A model generated the notes under the pieces. The model was given only the letters and a program-made list of their open reading frames with translations, searched no databases and was not told the DNA's origin. Source: Cryptomeria japonica (lineage: Eukaryota > Streptophyta > Pinopsida > Cupressales > Cupressaceae). From it: a DNA stretch of 64,000 bases. Where the stretch lies: contig NC_081409.1 in assembly GCF_030272615.1 (NCBI RefSeq), positions 877,433,594 through 877,497,593 of the forward strand. Direction: 5' to 3'. Of this stretch, positions 34,204-44,987 are shown piece by piece. The translations under genes were made by a program, and so were the position numbers. Positions within the stretch are counted from its first letter, which is position 1. The number at the start of each line of letters is the position of its first letter.

Positions 34204-35072
34204 ATGTGACATCCATGAAGGGATATGAAGGGATATTTTGTAAACAATTAGAAACCTTTAATGATAATCAAGTTGAAGCCTTGAGATTTATGCAATATGG
34301 TTCAAGTCCAAAACTGTACCCTGAAGCCACACACTCTTCCCTCTCCTAGCATACACTAATGAGTCACAAGTTAACATAGAATATGGAAGGATTTGACGAG
34401 AGCGTTTTGATTTTACTTATGTGTTGTGTATTATAATAAAGACCAATTTGCCAATGTGACATCTTCATATGAGAGAAAAGCTTCATTTTATCTCAATACA
34501 GTTGTACCTATTTCATTATTAGAAAAAATAAATATACAAAGATATGTTATTAGCATCCTCTATATTATGGATTTGAATTGATGTTCTCAATTAGTTATTA
34601 TCTGTTCATCTTTTCTTCATAAGGCACAACCATCTAGTGGTTATCATATTAGGACAACCATCCACGACTTTCAAAGTAATTGATATTTATTCCTACACCT
34701 CACACTCACAAGATTAATAATGAAATGACATTTATGATTCATCAAATGTTGACAAAGTCTAATCAAATTTCAACTTCAAGATGTATACAACATATTATAT
34801 TAAACTTCAAGATGCATACAACTTACCATATTCAAGCTCATGCCAACCACCACTTGGATATTGTTATATGTCGATTAAAGTACAATATATGTAATAAAAC
34901 CATATAGTCTTACAAAAAAGCCATCATAGACCATCTATGTCGATTAAAGTACAATTCATTTGTAACAGGGGCACACTCACAATCTGAAGTTGCAAAGCCC
35001 TGTGGGAAGCATCAAATTAGAAATTTACTAATTTGACTCATACTACTGTCAAAAGAATCAAAGATGCTACTA
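34204..35072. other. Non-coding sequence between satellite and transposase 3' end
   Basis: No gene is seen. The words TATGTCGATTAAAGTACAAT occur twice (about 34868 and 34937). The probable 3' untranslated region of the minus-strand gene lies at its right end. Confidence 0.4.
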
Positions 35073-38000
35073 CTAAAGAACACCATGCTCCATTGTGGAG
35101 AGAATACTAGGTGCATCTGATGTCAACGTCTAAAAATGAAACAATGTTATTCAATTGCCAAAATCTAATTGACTTTATTTTATAAACCATTAATGAATAA
35201 AAATAGACAAGGTTACTTGAGTGAAAGTTCAATGACCACCTTGACTAGTAGGCGTTGATGTTGAAAGCCCAACATTAACCTATTTACCTGACTATCAATG
35301 TCAAATGTTTGATTCAATAGATCATCTGTCATGACAATTTGATCCACTGCAGATGTGTCCTGGCCACATGCATTTGAATCACCTTCATGATAATAAACGA
35401 TGACAAGACCCACAATTTAATCTCATTAATGCACAAAGGAATATGTACCATCACCAAGAGAGGGTCTTGTCAACGACGAATGATCTAGCATGACCCTATA
35501 TTTTTAAGAATTGTTAGTCTACACATAAAATGCATGGATGAACATAAAGGATTTATGATAATCACTTCAACTGAAATGCATGATAATAAATGAAAAGGTG
35601 GGATTATATACCATAAAAATACGTCCCTTCGAATTATATCAACAAAACCCACTATGTTGACACAAAAATCGTAATGTGATACTGTTGTATATCATCAAAA
35701 AAGACCTTCATGAGCATAAAGGTTATGCGATAATTATATCATAAAAAATTATCAAATAGTGTTGTCTAATAACAAAAATTGTAAAGCTCATCAAATTCAT
35801 GATAATAAATCGTGTTGCAAAAATACGTCCCTTCCAATTATATCGAGTGTACTCGCTATGTGCATGCAAAAACTGTGTTGCCAAAAAAAAAACGTTCATC
35901 AATAGACCTACATTTTGAACACATCCTTAATATACACGTAACAAACTTGAACATTAAGGTTTAATGATCATTGTTTGAAATGAAATGCATGATAAATAAA
36001 TAAGGCACCATTAAAGACCTACTACTCAAGTGTGCCTGAAGGGTCATCTCTTTGTTTAAGAGTATCTAGTATTGCTTCATGATCAACAGTAGTCATTGTC
36101 CATAGCTCTTTGGTCTTCGGTTTTGCTTGATGCTTCAACAACTTGACATTTGTAGCTATAATAAGGTGTGAATACATTATAATGGTTTTGTGTCTCTCAT
36201 AGTCTTCAAATGCAGGTATGCCATTCTTTCTAATCATGTATGTTCGCAACCAAGTTCCCACAACAACAACTGAACCTGTAGGATATGTGAACCCATCATC
36301 ATCTGTCACTGGTTGTGTTAGCTTTTGTTTTCCCTGTACACATTGTGCCAACCAATATTATGATCTCTCTTCATTCCCTTGCGGTGCAACAACTGCAAAA
36401 ACATGTCCTAGCTGTACAAGATCTGATAGATGATCATACTCAAGTGAACTTTCCATGTCATCGTTTGACAAGGATATTGTTTGAGATAAAGGAGTTAGAT
36501 AGTGGAGAACCCACGTATCAACCCACTCACTTGACTCGCACTGATCCCAATCACACCAAACACAACTCTAACAAAAACAAGCCAATACTCGTGTCCAAAT
36601 GGTCCATGTACTTGCATCTGAGCTGAGAAATGAATGCATGTTTGAAGAATCTTTAATTGTTTGACAATCCAATCTATCTCCCACTGTTCCCTCCTCAACC
36701 GACCAAAAGAATCTGCTCACTACTGAATCAAGATTACCTCCATGTGACAATGTTGAACTACACCAATCAACAATAGAACGTGCATCAGAGAAATTTGCAC
36801 CTGAAATCCTCAATTGCTCCTTAACTAGAGCTCTCTTCAAACATGCACCTGCTCCATCATGCTCTCCCTTCCCATGCCCCGCCTCAGAAAAACACCAAAT
36901 ATGAGGTATACACCTCTCCACATGCATTCTACTCAACCAATAAAACATACAGGCATTCTTGAATTGACCCGTACAGTTAACTGACCATATTATATGTCGG
37001 TCAATTGCAATATCTTTCTCATGCAAGAACTCAAAAAAATTCTCGAAAGAATGTTGCACATACTCAGAGGAGTGTGATCTATCATCACTCATATAAAAAT
37101 GATACTCCCTGATTATCTTCCTGTCCTCTTCTGTACTATTAGGAGCATGTCTATATGTAATGTGAACAAAAATAGCAATCTGGATTGAATTGTAGTACTG
37201 AGACTGTACCTCATTCTGTGGTTGCAATGTATAGTTCTCTGCAAAATCAACCACCGATACAATAGTGCCAATTGGGAAAGAGTTCTTACACATCCTGAAC
37301 TATTGATCCAACCACTGAGACCTATGGGTGTGCCTTGCATACTTGTAGAAAATATTTTCCTTAAAATCCAAAATAAAATCAGCAATACTCACTTCTCTTG
37401 AGACTAATTCGCATCTAGAACCTTCACCTCCACTCTTCAAAGTATATTTCACTGTCTCATATCTTTTTTTCTCAACATAATTATTTCCAAACTCGTGTTC
37501 GCTGCCCTCATGAAAACATGAAACAAACTTTGACAACCCACCACATTCTGAGCACTTCTCATTCAAACAATCATTTCTATAGAAATAGCAGCCATCATCT
37601 CTAGGGCATAAAAATAGATCTTGCAAGTCTCTTGATGATCTTGGAAATAGCATTGCACCACACCCCTGCAACATCTCATTAGTATGCATCATAGAACGAA
37701 TATGACATAAAAGTTCATGGTACATTGAAAACTCCACATGGTACTTGCAACAACAGGTATTGCAAATCTTAAGAGGAACACAATAAAATGGTTTCAAAGA
37801 TTCAAAGGCCCTTTGTGATATTTTCAAAGTTGGATGTAATTCACAAAACTTTTTGTACAACATTGTTTGGCTTGATTCCAAGAAATGTTTGGGATGCGGT
37901 GTGCGGTCTCAGTTGCCGATTCTTAATTTCAAAACGTCCTTTACATTGGGTGACACTCTAGAATTAGAGTGCCAAAATTGTTGAATCTCTTCCTTCACAT

Positions 38001-38925
38001 TGTCGGTCAACTTTCTATCAACACATGGAGGCCTCCCACCAAATGCCCATGTATCTTGTTGAAGTGGATCGTCAAGTCTTTGTCTTCGTGCAAGTGCTCT
38101 ATCCAAAGTTTTACGGTTTATGTTAAAATCAACACAAGTTTGTCTCATTTGACGAGCCTTCCTCAATTGATGGCTTACTAAGGAGGTTGTAATCACTCTT
38201 CGAGCAGCTCTCTTATCTCTTTCTTTGGTATTCTTTCCAATAGAATTGAGAGCATCAAATAGATTTTTTGCAATAATAGAATTTCTCTCCATCTTCTTGT
38301 TCATACGAATCTTCAATTTGTTTAGCAATGGTCTCATCTTTATCATCTTTAGCAATTGAACAAAGAGTTGGCATTGCTCGGTCAATGTCTTATTGCTAAA
38401 ATTTTGGTTGAAAAGTTGTGTAGCCCACAATCGAACAATTCTTGTTGACCTCTTGCCTTCAAGATTCGCAATAATGTTCTCATTGATTTCAAATAACCAT
38501 TTTGGGGTTCTTGAAGGTCTTGGATTTGGAATTTGTCTTTCATCCATGAGAGGGTCTTCATTTCTAAAGTAATTAGGTGTTACATATGGTTCACTTGGTT
38601 GAGCAATTCCACCTTCAATGTTAAAGTTTTCCACATTTTCACCTCCTATGTCAAAATTTTCCACATGTTGAGCATTTTCATTATCACTTTCAACATTTTC
38701 AAAATTTTCAAAATTTTCACTTTCAAAATCTACATTTTCATTTTCAATAACTTGTGGCACATTTTCAAATTCAATTTCCTCTTCAGTTGAAGTAACATTA
38801 GCAATATTTAACATACCTTGTCTTCTCCTCCTATGACATTCTCTATCTCTTTCTCTATACACTTCAATTTGGTCATTTGAAAGTTTTCTTTTGCGTTTAG
38901 ACTTCCGACGACTACTACTCCCCAT
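35073..38925 (-). CDS. Spliced DDE-like transposase of uncharacterised family, three premature stops
   Basis: Proposed exons: 38925-36026, 35495-35455, 35382-35288 and 35129-35073. All introns are GT-AG, junction phases agree, and the total is 1031 codons. The first exon keeps one frame for 967 codons with no frameshift, broken only at codons 339 (TGA), 542 (TAG) and 786 (TAG). It starts with a basic nuclear-signal region (RRKSKRKRK), then an acidic Asn/Glu/Phe-rich stretch. A helical region and GGRPPCVDRKLTDNVKEE follow, then SQTMLYKKFCELHPTLKIS and a Cys cluster (CNTCCCKYH, from residue 388). The core has VDFAENY (Asp 560), SVNCTGQFKN (648-657), HGKGEHDGAGACLKRAL (684-700) and CFC-x-SC (783-788). 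Many uncharacterised animal genes share this DFxENY / QFK / HGKG layout, usually with SDG where this copy has SVN. That comparison is from memory. Confidence 0.65.
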
Positions 38926-39100
38926 TTATCTCCACACATGCTCCTTCATGATTGACAATGTAAGTTTTCACTTTAAGAATCTCCCAAAAGCACAAATTTG
39001 TCTCTAGCTGTCTGAAAACCCGTGATCCTCGACAGAAAAAATAATATATGCAGACTGTGGGCTATTGGAATCTACAGAATGGCCCACAAACCCTTTTTTT
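38926..39100. promoter_or_regulatory. Upstream region of the transposase gene
   Basis: Between the gene's ATG and the inner arm of the right-end inverted repeat. A minus-strand TATA-like stretch (TGCATATATTATTTTT) lies near 39055-39035. Nothing else is assigned. Confidence 0.3.
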
Positions 39101-39242
39101 CTCGGTTTTTTGTACAAAAATTTGTGGTCCCCAAAAAAATTCCCGTTGCCGCCATTTATTTAGTAATCTGCCACATTGCAAAAATCCGATATCCAATTAA
39201 ATTGGATATCGGATTTTATTAGTCATATTTTAGAGAGAGAGA
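39101..39242. repeat. Inner arm of the right-end long inverted repeat
   Basis: Its reverse complement matches 41322-41463 at roughly 85 percent. Shared blocks include GACTAATAAAATCCGATATC, CCAATTTAAT, GGATATC, ATGTGG, AAATAAATG and GGGGACCA, in order. It contains the GATATCC palindromic motif also found at the left end. Confidence 0.85.
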
Positions 39243-39267
39243 GAGGAGAGGGATGGAGGGAGGGATG

Positions 39268-39362
<95 letters not shown>

Positions 39363-39420
39363 AAGGAGAGAGTGAGAGAGAAGGAGAGGGAGAGAGAGAG
39401 AGAAAGAGAGAAGGAGAGAG
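39231..39420. repeat. GA microsatellite
   Basis: About 190 bp of nearly pure GA, interrupted by GGAGGGA variants. Open frames in it (Ser-Leu or Arg-Glu repeats) are compositional artefacts. Confidence 0.95.
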
Positions 39421-41281
39421 TGTCATTAGGGGTCATATGGTGTTCTAAGAGGTCATAAGGGTTCATGGGACACCATATGACCCCTATGGACACCATACGA
39501 CCCCTAACGACACCATACGACCCCTTAAGACACCAAATCATGTCGTTAGGGGTCATATTATGTCCTACGACTCCCGTAAGACACAATATGACCCCTAACG
39601 ACATGATTTGGTGTCTTAAGGGGTCCTATGGTGTCGTTAGGGGTCGTATGGTGTCCATAGGGGTCATATGGTCTCTTGGGACACCATAGGACCCCTTAGG
39701 ACACATTATGACCCCTTTTCCCTACAATTTGACCCAAAGCAACCGAATATGGTGTCATTAGGGGTCATATGGTATCCTAAGAGGTCATAAGGGTTCATGG
39801 GACACCATATGACCCCTATGGACACCATACGACCCCTAACGACACCACATGACCCCTTAAGACACCAAATCATGTCGTTAGGGGTTGTATTGTGTCCTAC
39901 GACCCCGTAAGACACAATATGACCCCTAATGACATGATTTGGTGTCTTAAGGGGTACTATGGTGTCATTAGGGGTCATACGATGTCCATAGGGGTCATAT
40001 GGTGTCTTGGGACACCATAGGACCCCTTATGACACAATATGACCCCTTTTACCTACAATATGACCCAAAGTGACCCAATATGGTGTCATTAGGGGTCATA
40101 TGGTGTCCTAAGAGGTCATAAGGTTTCATGGGACACCATATGACCCCTATGGACACTGTATGACCCCTAACGACACCATAGGACCCCTTAAGACACCAAA
40201 TCATGTCGTTAGGGGTCATATTGTGTCCTACAACCCTGTAAGACACAATATGACCCCTAATGACATGATTTGGTGTCTTAAGGGGTCCTATGGTGTCGTT
40301 AGGGGTCATACGGTGTCCATAGGGGTCATATGGTGTCTTAGGACACCATAGGACCCCTTATGACACAATATGATCCCTTTTCCCTACAATATGACCCAAA
40401 GCGACCCAATATGGTGTCATTAGGGGTTATATGGTGTCCTAAGAGGTCATAAGGGTTCATAGGACACCATAGGACCCCTTATGACACAATATGACCCCTT
40501 TTCCCTACAATATGACCCAAAGCGACCCAATATGGTGTCATTAGGGGTCATATGGTGTCCTAAGAGGTCATAAGGGTTCATGAGACACCATATGACCCCT
40601 ATGGACACCATATGACCCCTAACGACACCATAGGACCCCTTAAGACACCAAATCATGTCGTTAGGGGTCATATTGTGTCTTACGACCCCTAACGACACCA
40701 TAGGACCCCTTGAGACACCAAATCATGTCGTTAGGGGTCATATTGTGTCTTCGTACGACATAATATGACCCCTAACGACATGATTTGGTGTCTTAAGGGG
40801 TCCTATGGTGTCGTTAGGGGTCATAGGGTGTCCATAGGGGTCATATGGTGTCTTGGGACACCATAGGACCCCTTATGACACAATATGACCCCTTTTCCAT
40901 ATGGTGTCCTAAGAGGTGTCATATTGTGTCTTCATACGACACAATATGACCCCTAACGACATGATTTGGTGTCTTAAGGGGTCCTATGGTGTCGTTAGGG
41001 GTCGTAAGGTGTCCATAGGGGTCATATGGTGTTTTGGGACACCATAGGACCCCTTAGGACACAATATGACCCCTTAGGACACAATATGACCCAAAGCGAC
41101 CCAATATGGTATCATTAGGGGTCATATGGTGTCCTAAGAGGTCATAAGGGTTCATGGGACACCATATGACCCCTTGAGACACCATATGACCCCTAACAAC
41201 ATGCTTTGGTGTCTTAAGGGGTCCTATGGTGTCCCAAGACACCATAGGACCCCTTAAGACACCGAATTGTGTCGTTAGGGG

Positions 41282-41286
<5 letters not shown>
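39420..41286. repeat. 331-bp satellite built from hairpins
   Basis: Higher-order units start GGTGTCATTAGGGGTCATAT at 39420, 39751, 40082 and 40413 (331 bp each). After 40534 the order is irregular. Each unit is built from GACACCATATGACCCC-type words in both orientations and contains a near-perfect palindrome with arms of about 110 bp (for example about 39462-39685, centred near 39572). ORFs here are repeats of repeats, not genes. Confidence 0.93.
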
Positions 41287-41325
<39 letters not shown>

Positions 41326-41342
41326 CTTCTCCCTCTCTCTCT
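41287..41342. repeat. CT microsatellite
   Basis: A (TC)n run with a CCTTCTCC interruption. It is the mirror of the GA run at 39231-39420 and closes the palindromic right end. Confidence 0.95.
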
Positions 41343-41512
41343 AAAACATGACTAATAAAATCCGATATCCAATTTAATCGGATATCAGATTTCTGCCATG
41401 TGGTAGTTTACCAAATAAATGATGGCAATGGGAAATTGTTTGGGGACCATAAATTTTTGTACTAAAATCGGATATTGGATAAAATTCGATATCCGATTTT
41501 ATCCGATATCTG
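41322..41512. repeat. Outer arm of the right-end inverted repeat and putative transposon terminus
   Basis: Matches the inner arm 39101-39242 in inverse orientation, then continues with three GATATC-type motifs (41468-41512), ending ATCCGATATCTG. That last part is the candidate terminal inverted repeat partner of 28359-28400. Confidence 0.65.
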
Positions 41513-42399
41513 ATTTTTGTAGTCAAATTTTCAAATTAAATTTCGGCTCAGGATTGCTTTGGTATTTAGCTTGGAAGTGACAAGCCTGGAAAGTCAACTG
41601 AAAAAAACATGTTTTTCAGTATTCCTTGATATTCTAGACTTTACACTGGTGGCTGACGACTTTTTTTGTAACCAAAATTGATAAAATGAAAAGGGTTTTT
41701 TAAGGACGTTCCTAGCTTTCCAACAATATAAGGCTTGTCTTATTTCGACTTTAATAAATATTATTTATTTTCTAATTGAATTCTGACAATAGTCCTGATT
41801 GATATATTGATTGAAAAACACTCATAACTTTCAAACGGTATAACATTTTTTGAAACCGAAACATGCGTCACATCCTATGCTTCATCTACTATAGGGAAAA
41901 AAAATAAATAAAAATTTCATAAGGTTTTGACCAAGTTAAGGTGGTTAGATGTAGGAGTTTCTGAATTTCTGAAAAGCTGTAGTAAAAAATTCATAAATAA
42001 TTATTAAATTTATTAAAAAAAAAAAAATATATGTGTCACATCCGGACATGAGTCTAATACTTATATTATAAATGTTATAAAAAAATATTAAGATTTGATT
42101 GTAATTAGGGTGGTCAGACATACGTCTACTTCTTATTTTTTTCCTGAAATTTTAGTACCACTGCATTGAAATTTGAAATTTTCATCAAATAGGATTTTTT
42201 TTCTTCCAAAAAACAACTAGTAGCTTAGAAACTACAATCAATTTTCTATATATTCTCTTCTTACATATTTTTTAAATAATGTTTACAACTTATTCAAATT
42301 TTCATGTCAAGTTGCATAACTCTAATTTTCTGAAATTTCATTGCCACTTAAGGGCTTGTTTTGGCACACCATGATCCTGCACATACCCACCTCCTAAAA
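41513..42399. other. A/T-rich unassigned sequence
   Basis: No open frame or recognised repeat; poly-A and poly-T runs only. Confidence 0.4.
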
Positions 42400-43633
42400 A
42401 AGTTTATAGATGAAGATAAATGCTTTTTATGAAGGGCTTGGTAAAAATGCCAACAATGCACTCAAAAGTTAGGTAATCACAAAGATTGATGACTTGTACA
42501 TGAATGATCTCTCTAATGTAGTGCGTGTGGGCCTCAATATGTTGGGTTTGTTGATAATAGATCAGGTTTTGGTATATTGAATAACACTTTGGTGTCACAA
42601 AATATGATTTATGGCATTTGAATTGAATACCAAACTTGGAGAGAATATTCTAAAGTCAAATAGCCTTAGTTGCATAATTTATAGTAGTTTAAAACTCAAC
42701 CTCAATAAAGCTCGTACAATAGCAAATTGCTTCTTACTTGACCAACAAACAAGACTTGAACCAAGATAAAATTTTTTAACTCAAATTAGATTTGTGCCAC
42801 CAAATCTAAATTTGTGTAGCTTGCCAAGTTGATATTAATGCTTGTTGTGTATCAAATCCCAAAACTGCGAGTACCTTGATTGTAGTGAATTTGCATGAGT
42901 ACTTTCAAGTTTATCTCATGGGGCTCCTACATGAATTATGAGACCATACACATCACAAATAAAATATTGGGTCTCATGTGAGTTAGGCAGATGATATTCT
43001 CAACAATTTGTTGGTACGAGGTGTCATCAATGAAGGGTGAAGAACAATAATCCTCAAGTTTGAGTCCAGAAAGAAAGGGAGTCAAAGTAAATTTGTGGTC
43101 AACCATGTAAAACCTAAGAGAAAATCTAGAGTATACTTGGGTTGTGTGATGGCAATTTTGGAAGTAGGCTAAGGTATCTCATCTTGAGAAATTAGTGCAA
43201 ATTCAGTTAGTCATCAAAACTGTGAGTGCCTTGATTATAGTGAGTCTGCATGGTTACTTTCAAGTTTATTTCATGGGGCTCCTACACGAATTATGGGACC
43301 ATGTTGTACAACTTCAATTAGCCATCAAAACTATGAGTATCTTGATTATAGCAAATCTGCATGTCTACTTTCAAGTTCATTTCATGGGGCTCCTACATGA
43401 ATAATGAAACCATGCTCATCGCATATTGAATGTTGGGTCTTATGTGAGTTAGGTAGATGAGATTTCTAACAATTTGTTGGTACAAAGTACCATCAATGAA
43501 GGGTGAAAAACAATAATCCTCAAGTTTGAATCCAAAAAGAAAGGGAGTCAAATGAAGTTTGTATTTAAACATATAAAATCTCTAGAACAAATTTGTAGTA
43601 TATTTGGGTTGTGCAATGGTGATTTTGGAAGTA
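42400..43633 (-). pseudogene. Older copia relic, RNase H end
   Basis: The minus strand reads QHIEAHTHYIREIIHVQVIN then GIFTKPF (42598-42404), the C-terminal copia RNase H pattern (KHIE...H.HFIRE...DIFTKPL). Upstream, LSKFGIQFK and the region before it are decayed RNase H. A segment matching the FMxEPHEIxLKV...RYIQGT region occurs three times in tandem (around 42890, 43235 and 43355). The relic resumes at 49776 on the far side of the younger copia element. Confidence 0.7.
42880..43460. repeat. Diverged triplication inside the older copia relic
   Basis: ATTTCATGGGGCTCCTACA-type sequence with its 5' neighbour TTTCAAGTTTAT occurs near 42900, 43258 and 43372. The last two copies are about 114 bp apart. 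Confidence 0.7.
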
Positions 43634-43638
43634 GGCTA

Positions 43639-44433
43639 TGTAAATGATGTTCAATTTACATTCAATATGCAAGTTATATTCTAGTATCTAATTTGGTATT
43701 ATTACTTTCTTATTGTATATATCTAACTATCTTCTTGCTTGTGGTAGATGAGAGAAATATTTAATATTTTATATATCGTATCTCAAGAATGCCACTTACT
43801 ATAAGTATATGACAAATGAGGCACGGTCAAGCAATGCCTTGATCGGTCATGACCGATCAAGACATTACTTGATCGTGCCTTTTTGTTTATACTAACAAAT
43901 AGCATGTTACGTAAATCCAATCAGTGTGGAGTATGACTGAAGATTATCGATGTTTACCAAGCACTAACACCCGATAGTGTATCGGTGACTGTCAATGCTA
44001 ATAGTCGATAGTTATCGGTGTGTTAGCCTTGACAACCGATAACTATCGATGTAGACTAACACACCAATAACTATCACTGACTAACATAATACCACCCGAT
44101 ATGCATTCCGATATATATTACATGCACCTTGATATAATATGCAACCCGATCTAATATAATATGCAATCTGATAATATATTAATTGGTGTCATCATTATTA
44201 AGTTTAATTGATATTCATCTAAATACAAGATTCATTAGATAGATGAACATGAGGAAGATACATAGTATGATTAATCAATAGTTTGTCCATATGCAAATAT
44301 AGAATGGCTATCAAGGATGAATTAATTGCTTGATGGTTTTATCATAGTTATTGATATGATAAATGATTGAATGAGAGACTTCACTTATCTCTCATTCAAT
44401 CATTTATCTTACCGAATCTATCATGTATTAACA
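43639..44433 (-). mobile_element. 3' LTR of the copia element
   Basis: 795 bp, plus-strand edges TGTAAATGATG and GTATTAACA. Contains a perfect 24-bp palindrome at 43838-43861 (half CTTGATCGGTCA) and a 14-bp inverted pair CGATAGTTATCGGT (44006-44019) with its complement at 44035-44048. Confidence 0.95.
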
Positions 44434-44442
44434 CTCCCTCTT
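44434..44442 (-). other. Polypurine tract of the copia element
   Basis: AAGAGGGAG on the minus strand directly upstream of the 3' LTR start TGTTAATAC. Confidence 0.85.
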
Positions 44443-44987
44443 AGCTAGGTAAGATGAATGTAGACAATATATTCAAGAATCATAATTTAAGTGATAGTGA
44501 TCATTTTAGTCATCCATGGGAATCATACCACCTAATTATTTGGTATGAAGTATCACCTTAACACGTGATACTAGAGTTCATTATATCAATCTTGCAATTG
44601 ACAAGATATCACCTAAGCATGTGATATCAGTATTGCCTACACGCAATACTTAAGGATAATCATATGAGAAAGATTAATTTCTCACCTTATCCTAGTTGTG
44701 ATAAGTGCACTAACACTTTTATACAAATGTTTTATCACAACACAATCATGGCACATCCATGACATACCAAAGATCCAACATGATAACTGGTTTGGACACT
44801 ATAAGATCGTCACCTTATAATGTCCCCATACAAGCGTTCACTATCTTGAGAGATCGTCACCTCTTAGATGTGAACCCAAGGGATAGAATTCAAAAATTTG
44901 TCCTAACATGACAAAGAGGTTTACATATTAAACATCTAATGGGTATTCAAATATAGATTACAAAGCAATTTACCTTTCTATCATACC

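Larger units (their letters stand above)
28359..41512. mobile_element. Putative two-gene DNA transposon of uncharacterised family (about 13 kb)
   Basis: Two convergent spliced genes (plus 29396-31323 and minus 38925-35073) lie between ends that share an imperfect inverted motif. The left end has GATATCCGATTTT then TCGGATATTCAATTTT. The reverse complement of the right end has AGATATCGGAT then ATCGGATATCGAATTTTAT. Each end is elaborated into an inverted repeat around an array (A/T array left, GA plus 331-bp satellite plus CT right). No target duplication is obvious, so the outer edges are tentative. An alternative is a transposon flanked by separate foldback repeats. Confidence 0.5.

Noticed and set aside
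32238-34209. Series of similar ORFs of about 66 aa
   Set aside because: One per 359-bp satellite unit. Their starts and stops shift with point changes, so they are not coding.
39223-39604. Ser-Leu-rich and Arg-Glu-rich ORFs
   Set aside because: They are translations of a GA/CT microsatellite and of the 331-bp satellite. The amino-acid pattern follows the repeat in every frame.
39465-41245. Repeated ORFs reading MTPNDTI...GVIWCP
   Set aside because: They recur with the satellite period on both strands and share the same words. They are repeats, not genes.
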